The notes: a model not told the origin generated them from the letters alone. DNA of 64,000 bases from Euptelea pleiosperma (GCA_035048495.1 CM068545.1:24834741-24898740), one strand, 5' to 3'. Positions 12,595 to 24,800 are shown, numbered from the stretch's first letter. Program-made: numbers and translations.

Positions 12595-12954
12595 ATAAGG
12601 GAGTTGGAGTTAGAATGGAGTGGTTGCGCAGGAAATTGAGTAGTACACCCTATGATGCTTTTGAAGAAAAGATTGATTGTGCTGTAAGAGGCTACTTGTT
12701 GTATTTGTTGGGATGTACCTTGTTTGTTGATAAGACTGGGGCGAGGGTCTCTGTAATGTATCTTCAGTTGTTGATGAAACTCGATGAGATTAAAGAATGT
12801 GCTTGGGGAGTAGGTGCACTTGCTTATCTATACCGCCAATTGGGACTTGCGTCGAGGTCTGAAGTTAAACAAATTGCATGGTATCTTACCATTTTACAAG
12901 TATACTTGTCAAATGTATAATTTTTTTTATTTAACTTTGCATATTGTATTAATT

Positions 12955-13165
12955 TCTCTTAATACATTAATATATACTATCATTCTACAGTTGTGGGCCC
13001 ATGAAGCTATACATTAAATGTTCCTCGTGTGAAGCGGTGGAACCCACATACTCTTAATACATTAATGTATACTATCATTCTATAGTCGTGGGCCTATGAA
13101 CACTTTTTAGTTGGGAGATCCACTCCAAATTTAAGCTACACATTAAATGTTCCTCGTGTGCAAGA
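12955..13165 (+). repeat. Partial local duplication in a PMD intron
   Basis: About 45 bp (TAATACATTAATATATACTATC...) at 12960 recurs at 13052, and a second piece (CATTAAATGTTCCTCGTGTG) at 13011 recurs at 13143. This looks like a duplicated intron/exon border that now carries two copies of GTGGGCC(C/T)ATGAA. Confidence 0.65.
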
Positions 13166-13653
13166 ATAAATTGCAAGTCTTTCGGGAGTCATTAGACTAT
13201 TTGACTCTAGAAGATGTAAGTTTCAATGCAATGTTCATTTTTATTTTATATACCATTTAAACGAATATATTTTAGATACCATTCGTAACATTTATGTTTC
13301 TAACCATTGCAGGTAGTATGGGATCCTTATAGGGATATTAGGCAACACTATTCCTTACCTGAAGTTACTTTTTATAGTGGTTGCATAAAATTCTTTGACG
13401 TCGTTGAAGCATATCATCTTGATCGGGTTCTTCGACAATTTAGCCATATCCAATCCTTCCCCTCCGAGCCACTCAAACCCCAAAGAACAAAATGAGGTTA
13501 TAACACCTCAAGTTACAATGTTCTTTATCGGGTGCTTGAGCAATACTAGAACCAATGGCACAACCACCTGTTGGCACCCGAACTTTGTGGACATCATGTT
13601 AGTAATCCTACGAATTGTGTGAGTGGATACCTTGAATAGTTTCAGAAGAGAAC

Positions 13654-14480
13654 TCACAAATGGGTCCAGAACCCTGCAAATAGAACTGGTGGGTCGAGGA
13701 GTAACTTTAAGCATTGCAACGACGATATGTAGTGCTCTTCTGTTTCAACGCTCAAGTAAACAAAAGCAATTGAAAAACTTATATTTGTAGATGTAAGTCC
13801 AACAATCTCCAAAAGTGGCACCTTGTACTTATTTATCTTATAGGTACAATCTATGAGTAGAACAATGGAGAAGACTTCAACAACCTTATCGAAGCCGGAT
13901 GAGCCCAAAATAAATCAACAATCCCGTTATCACTATTACTTCTATTTTGTTCCACATACTTTAAGTCAATCAAATTTTTGAATAACTCTTGAATTTGACT
14001 TCTGTTAACCATTTTAACAATTTTCATTTGATAGCGGTAATTGTAAATAGTTCTTATAGTAGACACGTTGTTCTTGTATTTTTATTTTATTGTAACTAGG
14101 ACCTCTCGAGGCTTTATACCACTCCTTGACATATCTACAAATGCTGCTTTCTCTTCATCGTTTAGTCTCCTAACAAATGAATGTCCTTCAAAATTTTCAA
14201 CAATTGGATGATTATGAAAACGGCAAACTACTTCAACCATCCACTGATCATCGTAAGGCATTTTTACACCTTTCAATGCAAAATGGCAACAACACCTTTT
14301 CGTTCATGTTTTTCGAGACTGCCCCTCCTTCCTAGAAATTATTTTCACTTCTTTATACATTCCACCTCTTTCGCAAACAAATGTGATTCCAGGTCTCTTG
14401 AATCTAGTATCAGAATCAAACTTGTTGATAACCACAGTGGTCCCAACATTTTTCCCAACATCTCTGGTCCAATCAATTAG
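13654..14480 (-). pseudogene. MULE / FAR1-related transposase remnant
   Basis: Conceptual translation of the - strand gives a FAR1-type (WRKY-GCM1) zinc finger, with KRCCCHFALKG then VVCRFHNHPIVENFEGHSF. It is followed by RLNDEEKAAFVDMSRSGIKPRE, then TIYNYRYQMK, then DLFWAHPASI, then LLIDCTYKINKYKVPLLEIV. These are the N-terminal and early catalytic parts of MULE transposases of the Jittery/FAR1 type, including the DCTYK aspartate. The pieces lie in order but with frame changes. The C-terminal catalytic half is missing or unrecognisable below 13654. Orientation is convergent with the PMD pseudogene. A functional FAR1-like host gene is unlikely given the breaks. Confidence 0.75.
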
Positions 14481-14779
14481 TTTTTCACGAGTGTTGAAGA
14501 CCTATAACCGAAATTTAGATACATTGGTATCCTACAATTAAGATATAATTTCAAATAAAAAATGAAAGTATATATACAATTCATTAGACATGAGAAAATA
14601 CCTTTATAGTTGTAAAGTTCGTCAAAAAATCTAAATTTACTAAGGACTGTGAATTGCTAACAGAGTCAATATGAGCATTGTTATCCACTGTATGTTCCTA
14701 AATTAAACAAAAACTAACAAAAATTAATTATACGCAAAAAACTACCTATAATGCTTTAAGAAATATAATAACATAGTAG

Positions 14780-15125
14780 CAATCGGTGTTCTATGAATTG
14801 CATAAATTAGTATATGAATAAACGAAGTATTTTTAGTTGAGAAAATCATTCTAACTTCATTTTAAAAAAAAAAAATTTAAAAATATATACCTAAATTTAT
14901 TCCTCCATTGATTGCTTTACTTGTTACTCAGAAGTTTATGTATAAACGAGTAGTTTTAGAAAAAAAATCATTCTAAATTCTTTTTCAAAAAAATGAATTA
15001 AAATACACACCTCAATTTATTCATCCATTGATTGCTTTACTCACAAGTTTATGCGTAAACAAAGTAGTTTTATTAATAAAATTCATTAGAACTTCATTTA
15101 AAAATATTTGAATTCAAATACATAC
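14780..15125. repeat. Three tandem units of about 120 bp
   Basis: The motif CCATTGATTGCTTTAC followed by AAGTTTATG(T/C)(A/G)TAAAC and a GTAGTTTT stretch recurs near 14900 and 15020. Partial units lie near 14800 and 15110. The same motif reappears inverted near 15665. Sub-terminal tandem repeats are common in MULEs. Confidence 0.65.
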
Positions 15126-15715
15126 GTCCATAGATTCCCAATGAGAGTTGTAGAAGAAGATGTACGTACAATACAACCCTAGAATGTTTTAGGTATTCTC
15201 CAGTATCCCTTGCTTTTTCTTGTGTTTTTTTAGTTTTGAAATGTAGAGGGGATGAGTAGAAATAAAAATGGGTTAATTAGATAAACAAAACGGACAAAGT
15301 AGGAATTTTGTATTTTTTTGGGGGAAGATAAGATAAAGGCGAATTTTGGATACCCCGTCAATTTCTCTTTTTATCCCCCACTTAAACTATAATTAAAATG
15401 ACTTCTATATCCCATGTGTTTTCTCTTATCTTCCCCCACAAGATATATAAAACACTAACTTTACCCCCTTTGTTTCTCTAATTAACTCCTTTCTATTTCT
15501 ACTCATCCCCTCTAAAATTCAAACTGTTAGAGCACAAGAGAGAGCAAGGGATACTATTTCAAAGCAAGGGAGGCTATTGAAAAAGCAAAGGGAGAATACC
15601 TAAACGATTCTAAGGTTGTATTTTACATCTTCTACAACTCTCATTTCGGAACTTTTGAGTAAAGCAATCAATGGATAAATCAATGGATGTATGTATTTGA
15701 ATTCAATTTTTTTTA
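15110..15715. repeat. Long inverted repeat (arms about 230-290 bp)
   Basis: The left arm 15110-15345 and right arm 15425-15715 are imperfect inverted copies. Both contain GAGAGTTGTAGAAGA..., TAGGTATTCTCC, AGAGGGGATGAGTAGAAAT and GGGGGAAGATAAGA in mirrored order. The 80-100 bp spacer (15336-15425) is the conserved end of another repeat family. Closeness to the transposase remnant suggests MULE terminal repeats, but I could not define a 9 bp target duplication. Confidence 0.7.
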
Positions 15716-16372
15716 ATCGACAAAATCATTCTAACTACATTTTCGAAACCATTCTAAGAAGAATTTCTAGTAATCTCGCCGGAACGATACATTGGGTTTT
15801 TTTTTCTCGTGCAGTCTCGGTCATGGTCTTTGAATTGATTGTTCGGACTGCTATGTCCGGACAATCATTCACTGTTCAGACTTAACAGTCTGAACAGTAA
15901 AGCATTGTTCGGACTTATCGGTTCGAACAACGATGAGTACCTGCGGAAAGAGAGGTGCCTCCACTTTCCAGCTTGTCGAAGCTTTTCTCCACCGGGATGC
16001 AGGAGGCTTACATAACGTTAATAGCGGTAACATGGATGCATGAGGCGCATACACAGACACGTTTGTCTTCGACGACGAAGGAAGTTAGGTTTTCACTTCA
16101 CCAAGTGAGAAAGGGTAAAACCCCTATAATTACTTTCGTGTTTCACTTGGAGGGGAGGGGTGATAAGAGATTTCGATGGGCCCACAGGGCAATTAGAGAT
16201 TTTCATAAATTGGTGAGGGGAATTAAGAGAAAGGGGGGGTGATAAGAACAAATGACGGGGTATCCAAAATTCTCTTAAGATAAAACACAAGGGATGTAGA
16301 TGTCATTTGATTTATAATTTAAGTGGGGGATAAGAAGAGAAACGGACGGAGTATCCGAAATTTGCTTTTATT
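15336..16372. mobile_element. Inverted-repeat element with GGATACCCCGTC ends
   Basis: 15336-15440 and 16262-16372 are inverted copies, beginning AAGGCGAATTTTGGATACC and the inverse of GGAGTATCCGAAATTTGC. A second inward copy of the end lies at 16247-16268, and a lone copy at 56569-56592. No coding content is seen. The element overlaps the larger inverted repeat to its left, so the insertion order is unclear. Confidence 0.5.
15837..15931. repeat. Three consecutive hairpins built on one motif
   Basis: Stem-loops at about 15837-15865 (TTGTTCGGAC / GTCCGGACAA), 15871-15898 (a perfect 12 bp stem, ACTGTTCAGACT, with a 4-base loop) and 15904-15931 (TTGTTCGGAC / GTTCGAACAA). All are variants of one TTCGGAC-like core. 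They lie inside the inverted-repeat element. Confidence 0.75.
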
Positions 16373-17095
16373 ACGTTATAGTCATAATGGTGGGTTTGGA
16401 TGTACAATGAATGCTTCTCCGCCCTAACATGGCCTTAAGATTGCACTTTGTTTAACTCCGCCGGACCATATTCTAAAAATAAACACTTAATCATTGTAGT
16501 GGGCCCTGCACTGTATCGAGTGGGCCTGTGTTAATTGGACCCCACGCAATTAATGGTTTGGGTCGTCCATAAACATATGGCCCATGTCATATCAGCAAAT
16601 ATTTGATCCCACGTGTCATGTGGGCTCCACATGTTCTCTGTGGGGCCCACATGACACTCGGACCTTTTTTTTGGGCTTGATACAGGAGTAAAACTCTGTC
16701 ACAAGCGTTGATGGATGCTTCTGGCAGAACCCATGATACGGGCACATGGCAGGCTCTTAGTGGACGCTGACCGTATGGATGTTTGGCCAGTCCCACGGTG
16801 GACCTCTAAGCATTATTGAGCGTTATTTGGGTGCAAAGATCGAAGGTTGTAAATCACTAATCAGGCTGATTTTTGGTTTACCGGTCCACCGAGGAGAAAA
16901 TTTTTGAGGCGGTGGAAGTTTGAAGCGGCGAAGATGCGCCAATAGCATTTCGCCAGCCGTACTAATGTTAATATGATGTTACCGTACTTTTCTTTTAAAA
17001 AGCTTTTTAAAAAGAAGTAATTTACTTTGAAAAAAAAGTAAGATTCTTTTTTCTCTCTCTTAACCGACTTTCCGTGTGAACTTCGTCCACACGCC

Positions 17096-17435
17096 GCATT
17101 GAGCGAATCCGCTCACTGCCCACAATACGAGCCACGTGGCAAACTCTTAGTAGACTTTGACTGTATGGATGTTTGACCAGTCCCTCGGTAGACCTACAAA
17201 CCAAAAATCAGCGTGATTAGTAATTTACAGCCTTTGTATATTTGTAACCAAATAACGCCCAATAATGTTTAAATTCTTACGGTTAAAATTAGCCCATGAA
17301 AATAACTTCAATTCAACACTTAGATATCACTGATCAGGTTTATATTTGGTTTGTAGTTCCAAATAGTGATTGGCCAAACATCCATACGGTCAGAGTCCCC
17401 TAAAAGTGTGCCACGTCGCTGGTATTGTGGGCTGT
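17096..17435. mobile_element. Foldback MITE (CCACGTGGC / CCATACGGTC family), unit 1
   Basis: A near-complete imperfect palindrome. CCACAATACGAGCCACGTGGC at the left mirrors GTGCCACGTCGCTGGTATTGTGG at the right. CTGTATGGATGTTTGACCAG mirrors TTGGCCAAACATCCATACGG. ATCAGCGTGATTAGTAA mirrors the inverse near 17325. It belongs to the same family as 17545-17860 and 54797-55180. Confidence 0.75.
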
Positions 17436-17544
17436 GATCGATTTCGCTCACTGAGGGTCTGAGGGAAGGTTTACTCTTCCCTTTTGGCCGATTCTTTGTG
17501 TGACACAAAACACTCTGTTTTTCTCCGGTAAGACTTGCCTGACC

Positions 17545-17860
17545 ATCTACAGTATAAGCCAATTTATTAGAGGACACTGACCGTATAGATGTTTGACCAA
17601 TCCGTAAGTGGACATACCAACCAAAAATCAGCATGATTAGTGATTTAAGACCTTTGGATCTTTGTATGGAAATAATGGTAATTAATGCTCAAATTCCTAC
17701 GGTTAAAATCAACCAACAAAGATGACTTCAACTAACGCTTAGAAATCACTTATCGGGTTGATCTTGGGTTTATAGGTCCACCTAGGGATTGGCTAAACAT
17801 CTATACGGCCAATGCCCTCTAATAAATTGCCACGTGGCTTATATTGTGGGTGATCAGGTA
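17545..17860. mobile_element. Foldback MITE (same family), unit 2
   Basis: An imperfect palindrome with GACCGTATAGATGTTTGACCA at the left and GGCTAAACATCTATACGGCC at the right. The ATCAGCATGATTAGTGATTT core is mirrored near 17745. It ends GCCACGTGGCTTATATTGTGG. Confidence 0.75.
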
Positions 17861-17956
17861 GCTACCTGAGGATGTGGGCAGACAATCTTACTCGTTTTTC
17901 TCAACAAACAGAAAAATAAAAAATATAAAAAAAAAACAGGAAGATTCATTGTAGAA

Positions 17957-18160
17957 GGAACAGGTTCCGATGACAACAAAAGTGAACCAACAAATTCACG
18001 TTTTTTCTCAGCCGTCAATCCTCAGAATCCAGCGGTGGTTCTGCTTTTGCAAAAGTGATGCCAACTCAGCACTATTAACCACCGTTGGATTCTCTGGATC
18101 CACGGCCAAGAAAAACGTCAACTTTTTTGGTTCACTTTTGTCCGTCATTGGAACCTGTCC
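17957..18160. mobile_element. Small foldback MITE of about 200 bp
   Basis: GGAACAGGTTCCGATGAC at the left mirrors GTCATTGGAACCTGTCC at the right. Inside, AAAAGTGAACCAA and CGTTTTT(C) blocks are mirrored around GGTGGTT/AACCACC. It differs from the neighbouring CCACGTGGC family. Confidence 0.75.
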
Positions 18161-18365
18161 CTCGTCGGTTATGAGAGAGAGAAAAAAAACTTATTTTTTT
18201 TAAAAAGTTTTTGTCAGTTAACATCACATTAACCTTAGTACGGCTGGCGAAATGCTACTCGCGCATCTTCGCCGCTTCAAACTTTCACCGCTTCAAAAAT
18301 TTTCTCGTCCACCGAGGGACTGGCCAAACATCCATACGGTCAGCGTCCACTAAGACTCATATTTT

Positions 18366-18820
18366 GCGTTGTGGCAGAAGTTTTACTCCTTGATTAGGGT
18401 ATCTGAAATTGGTTGTGACTTTTGAGTACGAACGACTTAACCTGTAAAATACAGGTGAATTGGTAGATGAATGACTGAGATTTGTTTCAACTTTGAGGGG
18501 ACTTCATTTTCTTGCCAAATTAGGGTTTTTTTTGTTGTAACGTTGTTTCAATTTCGGTGAAGTATTAGTTTTCGCAATAAATGTGGCTGAATGAAGCAAT
18601 ATTGATGGTTTTATCTGAATTTGTAAGGGTTTTTATAGATTACTGAGGGAGCTTGGTTTGAAGGTCTAGATTTTCTGAGTTGGACCTGTTTTCTTGGGTT
18701 TCTCCATTCCTGGTTCGGTCGATTTTTGGTTTTTCTCGATTACAACTGCTAGCTAGAGAAGATGAATTGGAGGGGTTTCTTGATTTTTGTGAGGAATTAG
18801 AGTTTCTCGTCAGATTTTCG
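18366..18820. other. Upstream region of the GALT gene
   Basis: This holds the presumed promoter and 5' leader. I cannot fix a TATA box or transcription start. An in-frame upstream ATG at 18680 would add 47 residues, but these would precede the conserved MKR start and membrane anchor, so I treat it as leader. Confidence 0.4.
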
Positions 18821-21800
18821 ATGATGAAGAGATTGAAAATCGAAAATCCTGGTGGGAGGAGGTTGAAATTGTCTCATTTTCTACTGGGCGTAGCGGCATT
18901 TTACTTGCTATTTATCTCTCTCAAGTTCAGTCAGTTCTTAGAGATCATGACTATGTTGAGTGGGGATGACAGTTTTTTCGATGGTCTGTATGGATCGAAA
19001 GTGGGTGATTACAATGATGCGGATCTTAGCAAACCCTTCTTTAGTCCAGCTTACAAGGATACTTTTTACCGGAAATTGGAAGATAACCAAAACCAGGATT
19101 CATCAGTAATGCCTGAAAAGGAGCCGTTTCGAGAGGAAATGAGTGGGTCTCGGTCGATCAAGCCGCTTAAGCACCGTTATGGTCGGATAACGGATGAGAT
19201 TATGAGGCGGAGGAATAAAAGGAATGATCTTTCTGAATTGGAGAGAATGGCAGATGAGGCATGGACTCTAGGCATGAAGGCATGGGAGGAAGTAGAGAAT
19301 TTCAATTCTGAAGAGATCAACCAGACTGTTGTGCTTGAGGGAAAGTCTGAATCATGTGCTTCATTGGTATCAATGAGTGGAGAAGAACTGGTGAGGGGGG
19401 GCCATATTATGTTTCTTCCTTGCGGGCTCGCTGCAGGTTCTTCTATAACAGTGGTGGGGACACCCAAAAATGCTCACATGGAGTATGTGCCTCAGCTTGC
19501 AAGGTCTAGACATAGGGATTTGATGGTTTTGGTTTCACAGTTTGTGGTTGAATTGCAAGGGCTGAAGGCAGTGGACAGGGAGGAACCACCAAGGATTCTG
19601 CATTTGAATCCACGTTTAAAAGGAGATTGGAGCCATCAGCCAGTCATTGAGCACAATACATGCTATAGGATGCACTGGGGGACAGCTCAAAGGTGCGATG
19701 GGTTACCATCCAAGAATGGCGAGGAAATGCTTGGTAAGCTCTTAAACGGTTAAACTTGCTACTTTTCAGTTTCAATTTTGAAATAATTTGTTAGCCAACT
19801 AATACTGCTGGCAAAGACTTCAAGAATATGTGCATAAATTTGTAACAGGAATTCCAAATTACGAGGCATTATATCAGTATAAAAACAGGTTTCCAAAAAC
19901 ATAACGCTGAATGAAGGATTATGAGGTCTACTTTTTCTGGTTTTGATTGAGGACCCTGTGAGTAGTTTCAGGATTTGTTGATTGTTGAGGAAGTGACCTG
20001 TATGTTTACCGTAAAGATAGGCAAGGCCAATCAGTGTCACATGGTCTAAACTATGAAAACAGTCCAAAAGAAACATAAGGCACTGCCTCAGTTCAAAATA
20101 TATAAAAAATAAAAGAATAAAAGAAAGGCACTACCTCAGATCAGAGTATCTTCTCTTTGTGTTTATCATGTTTTTTTTTTAATTTTTGTAAAAGCTAACT
20201 ATACAAAATATACAGATCCAATTATTATCTCAGGCCTAGCCAGATGTCTTCCCATCTAAAAACAAAATCTTCAAACCTTAAACCTTTAAAATTGTCCATG
20301 ATGGAAGACCAAAAAATATCAATGCTTTAATCTTCAAAATCAGCACTGCTGTCTCCTCCTCTTTATCTTCAGAGATATGATTACTTCTTTCCTTCCAAAT
20401 GTTCTAGCAAAGGGCAAAGGGGAGTAAGTTCTACAGGGTGCTACCACGAGAATCAAATGCCTCACCTGATCAACAAGAAAAGAGCTCTATTACGGTATTT
20501 GGGACAGTCCAACAGATTCCAGGGAGCTTAAAAAATTTACACCATCTCCGAATGTGAGAGGGCCATTGATGAGGAGATGATCTACTGACTCCTCATTAGA
20601 TCTGAGAGAAGACAAACGTTGGGCATCTACTGATAAGATGGTTCACTGTTTGAATCTTCTTGTGCACCATCATCCATATGAAAAAAGCCACCTTGGATGG
20701 AAAATGAGACACTCATACATGTCCATGGTAAATGAGGATGGAGGAGAACAGACCAAGGCTGAGTAGAATGACCAAACCGAAAAACACCCTTTAGATTCCC
20801 ACCTCCAAATCCTCTTAACTTCTTCATCAATAGCCCTGATGACCAAACCAAGCCTATTAGAAGCAATGCGAGCTCATCCAATTCCCAGTCATTGATGTTT
20901 CTTCTCAAGCCTAAGTCAGGGATTTAAATATTGATAGATAGTGTGTTGACACTGCCCGAATTAATACTTGTTATGGATATGCATGTATAGTGACTGATAC
21001 ACACGCATAATGATCGTTATACCTCGAAACAACTGAGAATATCATGTTGCTAATGCCTACGGGGAACCTTGTGCACGCATTGTGCACAAGGGAGACTTGG
21101 TCTTGATCTGAGGGTCAGGCCTCTAACCAAGTACTGCGCCAGTGTGAAAGATTCTTGTGTGGAATTCAATGGACCGTTGTGCTTACAAGGAAGGGAAGTA
21201 CAAGTGTTGGGGGTTGACCATAGAAACCAAGTACAATGCTAGTGTGTTGGGTTCTTGTGAGTGGGAATGGTTGAGGGAGGAGCTTTGCCACTTAGGTCCT
21301 GTTGTTGATCACTGTCATTTGACTCAGGCGCTTCACCTGCGACTTTGGCCCTTGGGGGGTCAGGCTGGCTGCTAGTAGCAGTTTCCCAGATAGATTAACA
21401 GCAAATAGTTTATCTCTTTCACTGGGACCTTGCCTTGGCCTGTTGAGTTGCTTAGATGACCACCCAAAAACTTATGCGATTCCTTCACCTGATTACCCCA
21501 GTTGCTGCCTCAGCACCTAGGTCAATGGTTCAGTTTAGGCACCCCCAATATCATTCAAGTGCTTTGAAACTGCTGTCCAATTTCTAATGTTTTTTGTCCA
21601 CCACCTATCCATATGTTTATACCTTTCCCCCTCCCTCTGCCAACACAATTCAATGATATTGACATGCCCATTGGTGTGCGTGAATGTGTATTGTGAAGGT
21701 TATGTGTCCAGTGTCTGTCACAACTCTCCCCTCATGTGATCAATTCAAAGGTCATTTGCAACAAAATTTATCTGTTCTTTTTCTCTTTATACATCACTGA

Positions 21801-24800
21801 GATGCTTTGTTTTGTTTGAGTTCCACTCAAATTTCAAATACTTATGTTGGACAGTTGATGGATTTGGGAGATGTGAGAAATGGATGCGGAGCGATATTGT
21901 AGACTCAAAGGAGTCCAAGACAACCTCGTGGTTTAAACGATTCATTGGGCGTGCACAGAAGCCGGAAGTGACCTGGCCGTTTCCTTTTGTGGAGGGTAGA
22001 CTGTTTGTCCTCACCCTGCGAGCTGGTGTGGAAGGGTTCCACATCCATGTTGGTGGTCGACATGTGACATCATTCCCCTATCGGACGGTATGTAATCAGA
22101 GCATGCAAAATTACTTTTATGAGGAATACCGCTCATTTGGTAATGGGGAGACAGGAATTAGCTGTTTCCCTACTTGGGCTGTACATGTGGGACGCATGCA
22201 CGGGGTTTCAGGACTGATCATTCATTTGTGTTACAACTCTCCGTTGTACTGTGCTCTCCAAGTGTGCTTGTTGCTCCCTTCTTCCTTACCATGGCAAGTC
22301 TTTGTGACCTAGGGGATCTCCTAAGCCAAACATTGACCAATCAAATGATCTGAATTTATCTGTTTTCTGGATGGTCAGAGAAATACGGAAAACGGTCCAG
22401 AGAAAGTCTAAAGATCCAATCTGATTTGGTGATTTTCATCTAGCAGTCTTCTAGGTGGGACCCACCAAACGGCGTGTCTCGTTTCCCTTGGATGTCCTCA
22501 ACATGTACGGCCCCCAGGAGGACCGCTTCTTGGCCTCCTATCCTGATGTCTTGTCTCCTTCAGCTTCTCTACTTTAACCATATTTGACATCCCCTTCCAC
22601 TCTGTTCAATTCTAACCATACCTTATCTGTTGGTAGTTATCACTATCAGCTTTACATTTTGGAATTTTGACATCCATATTACTTCATAAACTTCTGAATC
22701 TCTTCTGCTGTAATGGAATTCAAAATGCTCTTCTGATCATAATGTGGCTGTTCCTTCAGGGGTTTACTCTTGAAGATGCAACAGGATTAGCAATTAAAGG
22801 TGATGTAGATGTGCATTCAGTATATGCTACCTCTCTTCCCACCTCTCATCCAAGTTTCTCAGTCCAGAGAGTTTTGGAAATGTCGGAGAAGTGGAAGGCT
22901 CATCCTCTGCCCAAAAGTCCCGTTCAACTTTTTATTGGGATTCTCTCTGCAACAAATCACTTTGCAGAGCGCATGGCTGTTAGGAAAACCTGGATGCAAT
23001 CTGCTGCAGTAAAGGCTTCAAATGTGGTGGCTCGTTTCTTTGTTGCATTGGTAAGTTTTGTATGGGTTATCTTTCTGAGGTACATACATTAGTATTGATG
23101 TATACTGAAGACAGACTATTAAAACAAAGTCTATGAATTGGATAGTTTTTTTTTTCTTTTCTGGTAGGCGACTGGGTCAATGGTTAGTGGCAGTGGGTGA
23201 AAGCAAGTTTTGAACCTTGGTCTTGGTATCAACACTCAACCCATCAGGATATTTTTTCTGCATAGAAGATGCCCTAGGTTGGACCCATGGAATTGTGGGT
23301 TGTTGCCTCCTGCATGTGTGCTGCAATTACCACTAATCCTGTTTGTAAATTTACCTCAAGGTATACTTAATGGGTACATGCATTTCCCCTTTTGTACTTG
23401 GTAAAACTCGGATGCCTTTTAATAATATAATTGGTGGTCAGGTAGAAACAGCATACAATCATTAGGTAAGATGTTTTCTCCCGTCAGTCTGATATATGGG
23501 TTATGCTCTATCCTAGAGGGGCTACACTGGTCGAATGGTCTGGATTAATGAGTTGGTGGACCATGTGTGTTGTGTAGTGTGTATCTACCTTGATGAACTC
23601 TAGGCACATAATCTATTCCTCTTCTTATATGCGCATTAATTATATGAAGAAGTGGAGTCCTACTTGTTATAATCCAATTTTAAAATTTGTTCTGATCTTG
23701 TCTCTATGATATTTAGATCTTCCTACATATTTGGAATAATTTCTTTCTGAAATGGTGGTAGAATTTTTACGTTGATTTCCATTATCAGGAATTATACTCA
23801 TTGTAAGATCAACTTGTAGAATCCAAGGAAGGAGGTGAATGCTGTGCTGAAGAAGGAAGCAGCTTACTTCAGAGATATTGTGATTTTGCCATTTATGGAT
23901 CATTACGAGCTTGTGGTTCTTAAAACTATCGCCATCTGTGAGTATGGGGTGAGTTCAAGTTCATTTCATCTTCCAGCCTTTTTCATTGAATCTTTTGGCT
24001 TTGAGGATGGTTATTTGATGCATCTCCGGTTTGTATTGTTCTCTCCAACAATCCAAATATCCTCTTGCAGGTTCACAACTTGACTGCTGCATACATAATG
24101 AAATGTGATGATGATACATTTATTAGGGTGGATACCATTTTACAAGAAATTAAGGGCATCTCTTCCAAGAGGTCCCTTTATATGGGAAATCTTAACCTCT
24201 TGCACCGGCCTCTCAGAAGTGGAAAATGGGCAGTCACTTACGAGGTATGGTTTGCATTTGTTTGGAGGTTCAGGAATATTTACTCGAACCATGTGCTGTG
24301 CTTTGATCCTCCCTACCTTGTGTTTTTGGGAGTCAGCACCAACCTGTTCATGGTTCCCACCCAGGGGATCTCCTATTCAGATTCAGCTAATCCTATCTTG
24401 ACCACTATTATGTGTTGTTTTCCACGGTAATTTTGGCTTTCCCAAAATTTGGGACAGATGGTAGTTAGGATTATCAAATTTGGGCCAGAAGATTTTCTAG
24501 GTGAGACTAACCTAATGGTGGGTCCTGGTCTCATAATATCTGTGCCAAGTGTACGACACAGAGCGAGGACTACTTTGTTTCTTTGCGAAGCATGAAACAT
24601 CGGATACATGATTTAGTTTGATTATCAGATTATTAGACGATTCAGACCCGAAAACCAAATTGCAAAATTATTTATCGTATTGGTGGAAAATTTTATACAA
24701 GTATTTCTCCTTTTGACGAGTAAAAAGAGTCAATTAAGGAGAGAATTCCTTATGTACACAGAGGACCTAGATGAGAATGAGATTTTCTGACACTATTCTC

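Larger units (their letters stand above)
10047..13493 (+). pseudogene. Plant-mobile-domain (MAIN-like) pseudogene, split by a solo LTR
   Basis: Family resemblance is to the plant mobile domain (PMD, aminotransferase-like) proteins. Exon 1 starts MGRAHK at 10047 and ends at a GT donor after 10319. The next exon begins at 10403 and soon hits a stop and frame change. The domain then continues from 10436 (LVRNSYRFIDGALISAFVKRWH, PFAEMTITIDDVR). A TAG at 10643-10645 interrupts it. The frame resumes after the LTR at 12600 with MEWLRRKL and YLLYLLGCTLF, and the last recognisable exon is 13316-13493 (WDPYRDIR, LPEV, VLRQF). Stops and a frame change show it is not functional. PMD genes are known both as host genes and as passengers of MULEs. 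The transposase remnant just downstream favours the second. Confidence 0.75.
16735..18365. mobile_element. Compound foldback element upstream of the GALT gene
   Basis: Outer arms at about 16745-16990 and 18205-18362 are inverted copies (shared: GTCCACTAAGA, CCATACGGTCAGCGTCC, GAAGCGGCGAAGATGCGC, GCATTTCGCCAGCCGTACTAA). The left arm has an extra 85 bp. Within lie three smaller foldback units, listed separately. No coding sequence is seen. The right end is about 460 bp from the chosen GALT start codon. Confidence 0.7.

Noticed and set aside
18680..18820. Upstream in-frame ATG for the GALT gene
   Set aside because: It would put 47 non-conserved residues before the MKR start and the signal anchor.
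20627..20908. A 93-codon - strand frame in GALT intron 1
   Set aside because: It is part of a decayed LINE tail, not an independent gene.
23667..24609. Assorted frames on both strands inside GALT introns
   Set aside because: They are shadows of, or read-through from, exons with clear splice sites.
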